64,000 nt of DNA, taken from assembly GCA_003024785.1 (NCBI GenBank), contig PUQB01000031.1, forward strand, positions 310,001 to 374,000, read 5' to 3'. The position numbers were made by a program, and so were the translations under genes. The notes under the pieces were generated by a model. The model was not told the DNA's origin. It made no database searches and saw nothing but the letters and a program-made list of their open reading frames with translations. Of the stretch, positions 21,778 through 34,160 are shown one piece after another (the first letter of the stretch is position 1; the number at the start of each line of letters is the position of its first letter). This stretch comes from Selaginella tamariscina (taxonomy: Eukaryota; Streptophyta; Lycopodiopsida; Selaginellales; Selaginellaceae).

Positions 21778-24042
21778 TTACACCGGATGGTTAAGAGCCT
21801 GGTAAGTTACTGCATCAGGAGAGACACCCTTACTAGCCATCTCCTGAAACAGTTCATAAGCCTCGGACACTCTCCTGGCCCTGAACAACCCCCCAATAAG
21901 AGTGTTATACGTAACAATATCCGGATCAACACCATCTGTAGTCATCTCCTTGAACACCCCACACGCACTCTCCATATCACTACTCTTACAATACCCATCT
22001 ATAAGCCCGTTGTACGAGAACACGTCCCGTACAACCCCACGCTCCTCCATCGTATGCAACCTGCTATGAGCGTCTCGTACCCGTCCAGCCTTGCAAAGCC
22101 CGTTTATGAGTATGTTATATGTAATAGTGTCGGCCTCCACACCTTTCTCACACATGCTCTCGAACAGCTGCAATGCTTCATCTGTCTCCCCACTTCGAAA
22201 CACTCCATCAATCAAGCAGTTATATGCAACTACATCCTGCACTTGTTCAATCTCCTCGAACACCTGCCTTGCTTCGAGAGCCCTGCCTGCCTTGCAAAGT
22301 CCGTCTATAAGGCTGGTGTAAGTAACCACGTCCGGTACAGCACCTTCTTGCACGGCAGACGCCTGTCTAGAGAGAAACTCCTTGTACAACAGGAATGCTT
22401 CTTCTATCTTCCCTACCTTACAGAGACCCTCAACAAGCGAACCAGATGCAAGGAAGTCCTTGGGAGGAACATGCCCCTCCTGTATCAGAGTCTCGAACAA
22501 GAATCGTGCCTCGGGTATCCGGTTTCCCTTACATAGCCCGTCTATCAGAATGCTATAAGTGATAACTGATGGAAGTATGCCTCTTGAAATCATCTCACGG
22601 TGGTAGAGGTAGGCCTCGTCGATCCTCCCCGCTTTGGAAAGTCCATCTATGAGTGCATTGAAGGTTACCACGTCCACAGAGGACCCGAACTCGAGTATGT
22701 TCTTGAGCACCTTACGCGCCTCCTGTGCACGTCCAGTCTTGCAAAGCCTGTCAATGACGCTTGCTGAAGTCTCTGGACCACTCACAAGCCCGTTCTCCAC
22801 CATCTGGTTAAGAAGAAACACAGCCTGGTCCATTCTTCCAGCCCTGGAAAACGCGTTTATTAGTGCAGTGTATAGAAAATTGTCCGGCCGGCATCCATTC
22901 CCAAGCATACCCGTGAATATCTTATAAGCTTCGTCTATTCTGTCAGCTTTCGAGAGACCGTCTATCACTACAGTGTACGTCTGGAGTGTAGGAGAGTGTC
23001 CCTCACAGACCATCTGTTTTAAGACTTCTAAAGCCTCCTCTAACCTGCCCGACTTAAACAAACCATCGACTAGTGTAGTATATGTAATCCCGTCCGGGGA
23101 ACACTCCATCCTCTTCAGAAGAGCAAGAGCCTCATTGACCTGACCAGACTTCACAAGCCCATCTATGAAAACACTGTAGGTTATCCTGTCCGGCTCGAAT
23201 CCAGCTCTCAATGCTCGGTCAAGTACCAACCTTGCCTCATCCAGCCGCTTAAGCCTACACAACCCGTTCATAATCACTGTGTAAGTCACCATATCCGGTG
23301 CGAAATGCATCTCTTCGAAGATCTTCATCGCCTTGTCAATCTGTCCAGCTCTACATAGTGCGTTCAAGATGGCTGTGCACGACCTGAGGTCAGCAGTTTT
23401 CTGTCTAACCATTTCCTCGTAAAACTCCACAGCCCGGTCTATACTCCGGTCTCTGCATAGCCCCTGTAGGATCATACCGTATGTCTTGTGATTTGTACGT
23501 ATTTTCCTGTCCTTCATCTCATCTAGAAGCTCTAGTGTCTGGTCCATTTCACCCACCTTGCAGAAGCCGCTCAAGAGCCTGTAGAACATGCGCTCACTAG
23601 GGACATGGTGTGGTACTATATACTGCCTGAACACGCCAAGAGCGTTTCGTGGCCTGTCTGATCTTATGAGAAGCTCCAGCAGAGTGCTTGATAATAAAAT
23701 GGAGTTTCCTAACTGGGATTTTGCCCACCTGTAGAACATACATTTACAAACATATTACACACACATACACGCACGCACGCACCTGAAAAACTCCAGAGCT
23801 ACATCTGGGTCGCGAATGCCACTTAAGGCTTCACACACCGCACTGTCTACGACGGCGCCATTGAATTTGTGCAGTGTATCACTCACATTTTCTGGCTTTG
23901 TATTGTGAAGGGCTTGAATCAATGCTTGTGCGCTCGCGGGCTCACCTGCTACTGTGTGTCTTCTTCTGTATCGAGTGGATTCAACTGATCGTCTTCTTAC
24001 CAGGCGAAGAGCTGCATTCTTCAGGAAGCCATAGCCATTCAT
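21778..24042 (-). CDS. P-class pentatricopeptide repeat protein
   Basis: Two minus-strand exons (24042-23783 and 23728-21778) join as ...ALEFF-R-WAKSQLGN to give 736 residues. The first 35 residues are basic and Ser/Arg-rich (MNGYGFLKNAALRLVRRRSV), as in mitochondrial or plastid presequences. From about residue 100 to the end there are back-to-back 35-residue P motifs, for example VVTYTSLIDGLCKAGRALEA and DTITYNILINGLCKAGRVRD; I estimate 17-18. No E, DYW or SMR domain follows, so it belongs to the P class. P-class PPRs bind organelle RNA and act in stability, splicing or fertility restoration. The RNA target cannot be told by eye. The frame is intact and a telo-box (ACCCTAAACCCC) lies just upstream near 24055. 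A decayed paralogue follows at 17.8-21.2 kb. Confidence 0.92.
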
Positions 24043-24202
24043 CTAAGCCCAAGAACCCTAAACCCCTAAAACAATCAATTAGTCCTTAGAACAGAGTAAA
24101 GTAAAGTAGAATTAATCCCTTAAGAGGATTTATGCCTTAAAAACAGAGCAATTTTAGGGTTTAGAAAATTACATATATTAATGAAAAAATGATTAATGGG
24201 GT

Positions 24203-24406
24203 TGTAAGATACTGTATATATATAACATATTGTATATACGCATGTGTATATACACACATGCGTAGTGACACATGGGTGGTGATTTGCTCCCATGTGTCAG
24301 CACCACGTGTCGCATGTGTGCCACATGGCAGAGGGTCTCCTGTATATAAGCAAGGTTTTTGTAGCTGAATACATGTGACATTTCTGAATATATATTTGCT
24401 CTTTCA
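24203..24406 (+). repeat. Element A 5' LTR
   Basis: 204-bp direct repeat of 28900-29106 with TG...CA ends. TATATAAGCA near 24345 is a likely TATA box for the element's own transcript. Confidence 0.92.
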
Positions 24407-24462
24407 TTGGTGGAGAAGTTGGGTATTCCTTTCTTTTGCTTTTTCCTTTTCTTGTTTCCATG

Positions 24463-25520
24463 ACAATGAATATGGAGACGGCTTTTAACATTATTGTTAC
24501 TGCTATTGATGCACAAACTAAGTTGTTGGAGCGCTTTGTTGAGGATTCATCCTCCTCTTCCCCGCCTAGCCTCTTGCCGGGGGATCTGCTTCTAGTACTC
24601 CTTCATCTTTTCACAGGCCACAAATCCGAGGGTTCGACCCCGATCTTTTTGTGGTGATCGGGAGATGATGTATACCACTGGTTTGATCATTTTTAAATTA
24701 TTGTTCGTTACCATGGTTGGATGAGGCCTGTGCTCTCAGAATTCCCTACATGTTTGGAAGGCCCTGCGCTCAAGTGGTATAATGGATTGGCTGCGGAGAT
24801 TCAAGCCAATAGTAATCGGTTAACGGAATGCCTCAAACGTACGTTTGGCAAAGTTGAGGATTCAGATGATGCTTTCAAACTGCATGCGATACGACAACAT
24901 CCTGGTGAGTCTGTTATGCGGTTTAGTATTAGGTTCGGGGATTTAGTCGGTGTGCATATCCTAACATGCCTGAGCCTATTAAGCTCGGTATGTTATGGCC
25001 AACTATGACCCGAACTTGTTCGATTCGTTCGGGCTCTTTCCTACCACATTGGAGGAAGCTTTTGCACTAGCTCAACGTTTTGAGTTGGTGCCTGGTGAGG
25101 GCCGTGTCCCCTTGGGTTACCTGCTCCTCCTATTCAGCGTGCTGATCCAATGGAGGTTGATGCTGCTGCATATGTGCCCGCACGACAAGCCTTTCGTGGT
25201 CGACCTCGGGGCCCACCCCGTGGACCACCTCCACGAAATCGTCCTGCACTGCTCCTTCTTGCTCGTGGTGGTCAAAATCCGGATTCGTGACAGGAGGAAT
25301 CGGAACAATGCAGGTCAACCCAATCAAGTTCATTGTTGGGCCTGTTGGGCACCTGGACATACTTGGCGGGCATGCGATGTGTATCCTGATTGGCGTCCAC
25401 CACATCCAGGCTGGCGACCATATGTTCCATGGTGTACCTGTGGCGGCCATTATGTCTGATGATGAGCTTCCAGATGATGACGCTTCTCTTGCGGGTGGAT
25501 CTGTTGCGGAAAACCAGTAA
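24463..25520 (+). pseudogene. Element A gag, frameshifted
   Basis: Gag-like segments in changing frames: a start at 24463 (MTMNMETAFNIIVTAIDAQ), a capsid-like part near 24720-25010 (EFPTCLEGPALKWYNGLAAE), and a CCHC zinc knuckle CWACWAPGHTWRAC near 25337. The same blocks occur in element B. Several frame changes mean it cannot be made as one protein. Confidence 0.8.
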
Positions 25521-25683
25521 TCGTACGGGCGACGGAGGGATCCCGTGCGATGGAAACTCCACCTCCATGCTTTTTCCGCTATGCATATCAAGGGTTGCAA
25601 GTTCCACCAAATCATCCAGTTTTCACATTTTCTGCACGAGTGAATGATGTTTCAGTCACAGTACTTGTGGTACAGGATCTAGT

Positions 25684-28600
25684 ATGTCTTCCATAACTAC
25701 TTCTCTGGCGCATCGGTGCTCATTACCCTTGAGACGAGCAGATAAGGTCTTGCACATTTTATATGGTAATGGGCAGTCTCGTGCAGTATCACAGTACACC
25801 ACTTTGACTACGCTGGTTATGGGTGCCAACTGTAAGTTTCCCTCTGGGTCTCTTAGGGTTGTCCCTTCCCAGGTCTTTGACATCATTCTGGGATGTGATT
25901 GGTTAAAGCAGTCGAAAGGTACATGTGATTTTTCACTCTCTCCTCCTGTATTACGCTTGGAGTCTGTGTCTTTGCAGTCTGTTCCTTTACGTCCAGAGAA
26001 GTTGTTGCTGTTTGTATCACGCATACAGCTCCTTTGATTCCGGTCTTGGGGTGGTGTTCATCTCAACAGGTTCAAATGCCGGATCCGTCACCTGAGTGTC
26101 GAGCACACTGCATCGAACAACTTAAGAAACAGTATGCAAGTTTGTTCAAATTTGATCTGTCCCAAGGTGCACGTGTGAAGACTCGACACTGTATACCCAC
26201 CGGCAATGCAAAGCCTTTCAAAGTCCCGGTTCGCAGTCACCAAAGGAGTTATCAGCCATGCGAACAGCTGTTACTGATATGATTGGTAAACGTGTGTCGT
26301 CCGTCACGGAGTCCATGGGCATGTGAACCTCATTTGGTTCCCAAGCCTGATGGATCTCTCCGATTTTGTGTGGATTACCGACCTCTTAACGATGTTACCA
26401 TCAAAGATGTCTATCCACTTCCGAACTCTGCCGATCTATTAGATCGTTTGGGTCAGAGTCGATGGTTTACTAAGTTGGATTTGGCATCAGGATATTGGCA
26501 GGTTCCTATGGCTGAGGAGGATATTCCAAAAACGGCCTTCCGGACACCATTTGGTCTTTACGAGTTTTTGGTCATGCCTTTTGGATTGACTTCAGCTCCT
26601 GCCACCTTTCAACGCATGATGGATGAGCTTCTTTCCGATATGCCTGATATCACTGCCGATTTTATCGACGATGTGCTCATTCATGGGTCTGGTTCTTGGG
26701 AGGATCACATTCGTGATGTACGGCGCGTTCTTGATCGATTTCGAGAAGTTGGCCTGAAGTTGAAACTTGAAAAGTGTGTGTTTGGTTCGACCGACACCAC
26801 TTACTTGGGTTACCGTATATCTCGAGAGGGTTTACAGGTGGATCCAATGAAGTTGCGAGCTGTTCGAGAGTTCCCTCGTCCCGTACAGTACAGGAAGTCC
26901 AGTGTTCTTGGGCACGGTGCAGTACTTGGGTCGATTCATCGATCATCTCACTGATCGAACTGCCCCTCTTCGGGAGTTAGTTCGTCCACAGGTATCTTTC
27001 AGGTGGACTCGCAGGTGTCAGCAGGCATTTGACCAGTTAAAAGAGTTCCTGACAACTCCACCATTGCTTCAATACCCAGATTTTACTCGTCCGTTCATTT
27101 TACGAGTAGATGCCTCAGATGTTGGTATTGGTGGTGTATTGATGCAAACTGATGCTGTGGATTCTTCAATTCGACACCCGGTGGCTTACATTAGTCGAGT
27201 ACTCACGCCGGCTGAGCGGAATTATTCCACTACTGAAAAAGAATGCCTTGCTGCTGTTTGGGGTTTTGAACGACTTCATGCCTACTTACATGGGAGTGAA
27301 ACACTTTTGGAGTGTGATCATGCTGCTGTCACTTCCTTATTAAAACGGAAGAATTTAGTGGGTCGCGTAGCCAGATGGGCATTACGTCTCCAGGTATATA
27401 ACTTTAAGGTGGTGCACAGGCCTGGGCGAACAATGGTGGATGCGGATGCACTTTCTCGAGCACCCCTCTCCGATTCCACTTTGCCTGCTCATGCAGTAGC
27501 TGCAGCATTCGGTTTGATACAAGCCCCTCAGGTATTCGATGCCGACTTACCATCCTTGGAACAGTGGCAGGATGCTCAAAAACATGAACCATGGACGAGG
27601 CAATTACGCGATGCGTTTGCAATCCGTCTTCCGAACCTCGGTTTCGACAATATCATGCTCAGTTTCGACTTCAGGATGGTTTATTGTATTTTATTGGGAC
27701 AAATCCAGAGGACAATGGCGTTTGGCTGTACCCTCTACATATGTTCCACACCTTCTTCGAGCATATCATGATTCACCTATTGTTGGAGGTCATCTTGGTC
27801 ACCAACGAGTGTTGGAGAAGCTGCGCCGATCATTTTATTGGCCCAACATGCGTGGTGATGTGATCAGGTATATTCAAAGTTGTCCCACTTGTCAAACTCG
27901 GAATTCCTCTACGACTCGGGCCATGGGGTGTTGGAATCCATCAATGTCTCTCGCCCTTTTGAGTTAATTGCAGTGGATTTAATGGGACCTTTTCCACGTT
28001 CTTCTCAAGGTAACCAGTACATCATTGTTGTATCCGATTATTTAACTCGATGGGTGAGGTTGGTGCTCTTCCGGATGCAACTGCCATGTCAACAGCTTTG
28101 TTTTGTTCGATAATGTGGTTTTGCAGCATTCTTGTCCAGAGCGGATGTTATCAGACAATGGCCCCGCTTTCATTGCAGAGGTATTCCGAGTGTTGTGTGA
28201 GAGGTTAGGGGTAAAACATTCATTTGCCTCTCCGTATTCATCCACAAACTGATGGTTTGGTGGAGCGATTGAATCGGACCTTCAAGGGTATGATCTCGAA
28301 GTATGTGAACTTCAATCACACGGACTGGGATTGGTATTTGCGATGTTTGAGATTTGCTTATGTAACAGGCATTCAGAGTTCGATTGGTATCTCTCCATTC
28401 AAGGCATTGTATGGATATGATCCTAAGTTGCCTAGTGAATTGGGGTTATCATCGAATCTGCCACGTGCCGAGGATGCAAAGATGTGGGCTCGACATTTGG
28501 ATGCTTGTTTTGCCTCTTCTGCGTGCAGAGTCTGCTGAACATCTTGGTCGAGCTCAAATGCGGCAGCAATCTTCTTACAATGCACGACATCAAATTCCAC

Positions 28601-28830
28601 CAGATTTTGCTGACGGTGACTTAGTCCTGGTACGTTTTCCCAAGCTGACTGCACCTGGGCTTGCAACTGGTTTATTACATAAGTGGCTTGGTCCCTACCG
28701 AGTACTCCGAAAGGTTGGTCCAGGTATATCAAGTACAGTTGGTGGGATCTCATGAGGTTGAGATAGTTCACGTGGTTCGAATGAAACGGTTTGTCGTTCG
28801 ACTCTTGAGTACATTTGGTCATACCTTAGA
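25684..28830 (+). pseudogene. Element A pol (protease, RT, RNase H, integrase), frameshifted
   Basis: The protease remnant includes FDIILGCDWLK near 25880. RT at 26283-26900 has FCVDYRPLND, WFTKLDLASGYWQVP, and the active site as FIDD in place of YIDD. The frame shifts near 26890. RNase H with DFTRPFILRVDASDVGIGG and the YSTTEKECLA block runs to about 27500. Integrase follows in pieces: zinc finger HLGHQRV...CPTC near 27800, the catalytic-core start near 27960, and DGLVERLNRTFKGM near 28250. A GPY/F-type end, WLGPYRVL, is near 28690. I see no chromodomain. Multiple frame breaks make it inactive. Confidence 0.88.
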
Positions 28831-28899
28831 TGGCCCAGCTCATACGGATCAGAACCATCAGATCCATCACCATCTACACAACCGCAGAGGGGAGGATAA

Positions 28900-29106
28900 T
28901 GTAAGATACTGTATATATATATAACATACTGTATATATGCATGTGTATATACACACATGCGTAGTGACACATGGATGGTGATCTGGCTCCCATGTGTCAG
29001 CACCACGTGTCGCATGTGTGCCATGTGGCAGAGGGTCTCCTGTATATAAGCAGGATTTTTGTAGCTGAATACATATAACATTTCTGAATATATATTTGCT
29101 CTTTCA
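28900..29106 (+). repeat. Element A 3' LTR
   Basis: 207-bp partner of 24203-24406, preceded by a purine-rich tract at about 28886-28897. Confidence 0.92.
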
Positions 29107-29144
29107 GGGTTAATTAATTAATAAATAATGGGGAAACCACGCGA

Positions 29145-29921
29145 TTAGTGGGCACCCACAGCTTTCCCACAACGTATTACATTATCTGGAAGAGGTGTTT
29201 CAGTTCGTATGGACTCCTCAGGATTATACACTCTCATATATAACTCCTGTCCCAGATATTGTCTTGCAATGTTCTGTGACCGTATATTCCACATCCCCAC
29301 GTTGTCTAGTGGGATAAATATTGCACTCCAAGACTTCGCATACACCTGTAATACAATACACGTGGTGTGTGTGTGCGTGTGTGTGTGTTAAACTATATAT
29401 ACCTGCACGGTTGAGCGTGCAACCGCATCTACCAAGTTATATGTGAGCCTGCCTGTGGTGTTCCAAACCCCAGGGCCATACCTGCAGGAGAATATACCCT
29501 GGGAATCTAGATCAACGGTTAAGATTGTAACTTACCCAACAGTGAAGAAGTGGTAACCATCTATATGCCAGGATTGTACGACCTGTTCGGGGTTCTGGAA
29601 CACAATCTCCATGAACCCATGGTACGGTCCAGATAGTACGGACGTACCCAAGAACGGGGTGGTGAAGTACGGAGCGTCTGGGATCGAGTTTAACGAGAAG
29701 ATTCCAGGAATCTTGAAGTAATCAGCCAGTTTAAGAGGGGTATCTGGATTTATGTACGAGATGTCATTTACTGCAAAGCGTTGCTTGCCGTTAATTGCGG
29801 GTGCTGAGTTCCACAATCGGACGGTTCTGGTTATGTTTATACTCCCGTAGTGGTATGATCCTTGTGGGTTTGGTCTCGCAGCACCTGCTGTTAAATTCCA
29901 TCTGCAAAAATACATGTACAT

Positions 29922-29966
<45 letters not shown>

Positions 29967-31135
29967 CCTGATGGATCGAGCTTGTTCAAATGAGAAATTA
30001 ACATCACCAGGATCTGGACCAGGAGGAGGAGCAACTCCAGAAAGCGTGGAGAATGAATTACTGTAGTGCAGTGTTGCAAATCCATTAAGAACAGGAACTG
30101 CAAATCTCGTACTGGCGGCTATGTAATAATCTGCTGCAGGCTGATTGGTTGTGATAATCACTGAGTAGCACTGCCCAACATGTACATCTAGCGAGTCGTA
30201 CAGGTTCTGTGCTGTGTACGATCCCTCGGTTTCTACTAGTAGTAACTTATGGCTCCCTATTCTGAAGTTCAGTGTTGCAGTTATACCCACATTGCACACT
30301 CTCAAACGATATCTATTCGCTGCAGTCTATAAATCAGTATTGTTCATACACACACGCACACGCACACGCACGCACCTGGATTTACAACGAAGTACGCACC
30401 AAAATGGTGCCTTCCCATTGATGACAACACCATCTGGAGCTCCGATCATCCATCCGGCGTCTAAGGTGCCTCTCAAAGCCTGCATACACACATACAGTCA
30501 CACATACACACACGCACACACGCTTACGGTGTGATTCTTCTTGTACCAATCACCAATATGCATGGTGATGTCACCAGCTGTGGGCGCGAAAGGGACAGGG
30601 ATAACATTCCTGTTAATTATCCTTAAACCTCCATAACCCCCAGCTGCTCGCTGCATAAGCAACGAGGGATAATAGAAGCCAGTCCCTATCTGATCTTTCA
30701 CTTGAAACTTATATGTCCAGTTTGCTCCCGGTGGTATTGGGCAATTTGTACCTAGTACACCGTCTTGAAACGATGCCCTCCTCATCCATATACCATTCCT
30801 GCAGTATAATGTGTATACATGTGTGTGCGTGTGCGTGTGTGTTTGTACCATGTAAAAGAAAGAGGCTCATTCAAGGAGTTATGAACATTGACTTCAAGGT
30901 TGTCATTTGTTGTCACAATGATATCTGGGCCTGGGAATTGTTGGTTGATTGCAATGACCTGCTCAAAATACATCATTGCGCGCGTGCGTGCGTGCGTGTG
31001 TATGTGTATACACATACCTTTTGAGAGACACCCATGACGGGCAAATCCACCATAGTAACATTCATCGAAGTATTTATATGGGTCTTCGGCATTCACAAAA
31101 GATATGAAATAAACAAGAGGAACAAGCATAAACAT
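29145..31135 (-). CDS. SKU5-similar multicopper-oxidase-like protein (two single-base frame breaks)
   Basis: Eight minus-strand exons: 31135-31018, 30958-30849, 30798-30528, 30479-30376, 30319-29968, 29901-29536, 29481-29403, 29345-29145, about 532 residues. A signal peptide (MFMLVPLVYFISFVNAE) is followed by three cupredoxin domains: VIAINQQFPGPDI, RRASFQDGVLGTNCPIPPG, VETEGSY, ARPNPQGSYHYG, and WHIDGYHFFTVG. The last domain ends VGMWNIRSQNIARQYLGQEL, where active oxidases have the HCH copper cluster. As in known SKU5/SKS proteins, copper sites look lost. The family acts at the cell wall in directional growth. Two one-base excesses break the frame: exon 1 near 31025-31040, and a T4 run near 30395 in exon 4. 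All other junctions agree, so assembly error or a very recent lesion is likely. Confidence 0.88.
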
Positions 31136-31471
31136 TTGCAAAATGCCATTGAAGAAGAAAGAGTGTGAAACCCAATGTGAAACTGCACTGGTCTATCAGC
31201 AAATCCGTGTTGATGTAGACATACTGTGATCCAATAGCATGTTTATAATGTGTATATTCTACAGAATATCCAGTATGCAGCTAAGTGCCAGGAGGACTTT
31301 GTGTATATATGTAATTATTATATGGATGTGTTTGCCCATTTCCTTTTTTTAAACATATTGTGTGACAGTATGTGCTTTTCCAGCCGTATATTTTCACCCA
31401 AAGTTCATAAAATTAATATTAATGTTTATATAAAAATACATTATTAATTAATTTACATAAATCCACTGTTA

Positions 31472-31590
31472 AAGGTGAAAGAACAATTTCTTATCCTGAC
31501 GTGCCTGTCTGACTCTCCCAACCACTTTCTTGGGTGGTATTAAAGCCGCAACCAGGAGCTCCACCGGAATCGATTCTCCAGTTCTCACGT
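31472..31590 (-). pseudogene. Fragment of a cupin C-terminal exon (inverted)
   Basis: The minus strand reads ESIPVELLVAALIPPKKVVG followed by RVRQARQDKK and a stop. It lines up with the last exon of the bicupin gene at 32.4-33.8 kb (SIPLEYLVGAF...LVERVREAPK). Only about 35 residues remain, with microsatellite DNA just upstream. It is probably the rest of a divergent inverted paralogue. Confidence 0.55.
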
Positions 31591-31744
31591 ATGACACACG
31601 CACGCACGCTGGTTCTCCAGCTCTTATATATATGTATGTATGTATGTATGTATCCTGTAAAATGGGAGTTAGTATATATATGTGTGTTTCCACGTGGCTT
31701 ACATACAGACAGAAAGGTAAAGTATTAAACAATTAAAGGGTTAA

Positions 31745-31925
31745 AATAAATGGGAAGCAGCGTTGGATTCATGGCTCTAGTGGTTAACTAGAGCGTGTTG
31801 AGCAAGCTCATTATTTAGGGAGTGCAAGGTTCGATTCTCTTGCTTTCCAAAAATTCTCCAGAGTTTGCCCTCCGTAGGGTCGCCCCCTACCGTGAATCTC
31901 TTTTTTTTACCCTAATAAATAATGC
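31745..31925 (+). mobile_element. tRNA-derived SINE candidate
   Basis: Starts GGGAAGCAGCG. It has a pol III A-box-like TGGCTCTAGTGGTTA at 31772-31786 and a B box GGTTCGATTC at 31828-31838, about 42 bp apart. The A-box region forms a perfect hairpin GCTCTAGT/ACTAGAGC. GGGAAGCA and TGCTTTCC can pair like an acceptor stem, but the T arm and anticodon arm are poor, so it is not a good tRNA gene. A non-tRNA body and a T8 run follow. Confidence 0.5.
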
Positions 31926-32274
31926 TTTTGTAAGCATTTATAATAATTTATTAGGGTATGTTTAATAGAAGAGATTTTATTTTAATTCTAAATAAATAAT
32001 TAAAACATTTACTCATGGCTATATATATTTAAAATATATTAAATATCTATTATGCATATAATTGAATTACGTATGCTTTCAACCACTTTGTCTTTATAGA
32101 ATATGTAGAAGTTTAATTTATAATTATTTAATTATGTATATACAATGTCTAACATGCAGCATTCATTAGCCACGTGGAAACAAGTTCTTGCATGCAGCAG
32201 TCCTTTTAAGACACAATTTCTGTGCAAGGGATAACACAAGCTCATTCCAGGTAATGTGATGTATAGCAACAACA

Positions 32275-32349
<75 letters not shown>

Positions 32350-32402
32350 TGTTTATGTTTATTTCATTTTACAGGATACATATACATATATACATACCCA
32401 AA
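31926..32402. other. AT-rich promoter region of the bicupin gene
   Basis: A/T-rich spacer, then (CT)n and (TA)n runs at 32279-32346 just before the start codon. CACGTGGAAAC near 32171 holds an ACGT core, a possible G-box-like site. Confidence 0.4.
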
Positions 32403-33111
32403 ATGAAGCTCAAGCTGTTCTCCGTGGTGTTGCTATGTACACTGATGGTTTTTGCTGAGTCGAAGCATAAAGAATCTCATAAAGAATCTCCAGAATCTCA
32501 TCTGATTCTCCCGGAGCCATACGCTCACGTCAAGTCCAAACACGGCAGGCTACTTGCATGGCCGGAAGACACTGCAGCTTTCAAAGAGATCGGTGTCCGA
32601 GCCCTTGTTGTCGAAGTCGATTCCAATGGGTTAGTCTTGCCTATGTATGTCAACGCACACAGTCTCTGTTATGTCACCCAAGGAAGAGCTACTGCAGGAG
32701 TTATCAAGCCCTCTGGAGAGCCAACCAACACAAGGTTCGTAAACGCGCGTGCGTGCGTGCGTCTGTGTGCATGTGTGTAGTTCTGTTTCTTTAGATACCT
32801 GAGAACTGGAGATGTGTTGGCACTGCCGGCGGGATGGACGGTTTGGCTTCATAATACAGGACGGATGGAGGTGAAGATGTTTTGTGTTAACAAGCCACCG
32901 GTTGGGAAGGACTGCGGAGAGTGTCACGCCTTCTTCTTGGCTGGTGCAAAGGCAAAGAACGCAGGGTCGTTCCTGCACGGATTCAGTGATCAGATTCTAA
33001 GTAGAATGTTTGATCTTACCATGAAGGATGCTCGTGAGACTGTAGAAGCTCAACAATCCACTGTTTCGCAAATGGAAAGGTGTGTGTGTGTATGTGTGAG
33101 AGAGAGAGAGA

Positions 33112-33161
<50 letters not shown>

Positions 33162-33823
33162 AGATCACATACACACAATAACTTACTTTGTAGGAGTCTT
33201 CAAACGTCTTCGAGTATGAACAAACCATGCAAGGGGATCTTGCATTCAACATGGAGCTTGCACGTCCGGAGATAATCGAATACGGTGGCCGTATGACGCT
33301 TGTGGATGACTCAAAGATGCGAGTGTTGAAGGAGCTTGGCTTTGGAGCCGTACTCATGAAGCTCAATCCGAACAGCATGGTGTCCTCAGTGGTTACTTGG
33401 TGCCGGACAGATTGTGTATGTGACCAAGGGTGCAGGCTGTGTCCAGGTTGTGAGTCCTCAAGGACATGCTGTCTTGAATGAGACCTTGCAAGCAGATGTG
33501 TTTTGTCATACCACCTTTCCATCCTCACGTTGTGGTATGTGTGTTTGTGTGTGTGTGAGAGAGAGAGACACGTACTGACTCTTGTTGTATAGGTGAATGA
33601 AGGAGACTCACCAATGGAATGGATATGCATCCATTTTACATCCAGGTTCTACCCGAGCTTCTTATCTGGAGCCCAGTCGGTTTACGGATCCATTCCACTT
33701 GAGTACCTGGTTGGGGCCTTCAACACTTCTGAAGAACTAGTTGAGAGAGTCAGGGAAGCACCCAAGATGAGAAAATGTTCTATGATCTTGGTGTTATTAC
33801 CTTGTAAACACGTTAGAATGTAA
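32403..33823 (+). CDS. Secreted bicupin (legumin/RmlC-like) protein, with frame breaks
   Basis: Four exons (32403-32734, 32795-33079, 33194-33534, 33593-33823). The product starts with a signal peptide MKLKLFSVVLLCTLMVFAES. Cupin 1 includes ALVVEVDSNGLVLPMYVNAH and GDVLALPAGWTVWLHNTG; cupin 2 includes LGFGAVLMKLNPNSM, GAGQIVYVTKGAGCVQVV and VIPPFHPHVV. The last exon ends like the family (SIPLEYLVGAFNTSEELVER). It resembles plant two-cupin proteins related to 11S globulins; the metal ligands of germins are not evident. The frame slips by one base near 33382 and in a T4 run near 33500, and the exon 2/3 phase also disagrees. The gene is either freshly damaged or misassembled. A storage or wall role is inference. 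Confidence 0.82.
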
Positions 33824-34058
33824 ATAAATAAAAAGTTTCATATTCAATGAAAGTTCGTGTTATACACCTCTCTTTCTCTCTCACACACGCGCGCACACAC
33901 AGAGAGACGACACACGTGTGCGTGAAGGTACCTGCGTTATATATATACATCCATTGTCAACATGAGGTTCTCTATCTATATGACTGTGTGACGGTACCTG
34001 GGTACCTCCATCTATCGTTGTATATATGTACTTCCATCACACACACACACGGTGATGA

Positions 34059-34095
<37 letters not shown>

Positions 34096-34160
34096 CATAA
34101 ATAAACTTCCAGTTTAATATATAAATCAAGCAAACCTGGATACATGTAATTGACTTTTAA
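33824..34160. other. Short spacer between convergent genes
   Basis: 3' regions of the bicupin (plus) and the small membrane protein (minus), with AATAAATAAA near 33822 as a likely polyadenylation signal, and CA/GT/GA tracts at 33885-34095. Confidence 0.4.

Larger units (their letters stand above)
24203..29106 (+). mobile_element. Ty3/gypsy LTR retrotransposon (element A), decayed
   Basis: A complete 4.9-kb element: 5' LTR 24203-24406, gag-pro-pol on the plus strand, purine tract GAGGGGAGGATAA just before the 3' LTR at 28900-29106. LTRs start TGTAAGATACTG and end CTCTTTCA. The four bases GGGT flank both sides (24199-24202 and 29107-29110), a plausible target duplication. The LTR copies differ at roughly ten positions plus small indels, mostly transitions, so this is an old insertion. 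Order protease-RT-RNase H-integrase identifies Ty3/gypsy. The sequence just after the 5' LTR is TTGGTGGAG..., shared with element B, and is the likely primer site. Confidence 0.92.

Noticed and set aside
24436-28924. Independent genes within element A
   Set aside because: All are frameshifted pieces of one gag-pol between matching LTRs.
31745-31840. A functional tRNA gene
   Set aside because: A and B boxes are present, but the T arm and anticodon arm do not pair properly; SINE is the better reading.
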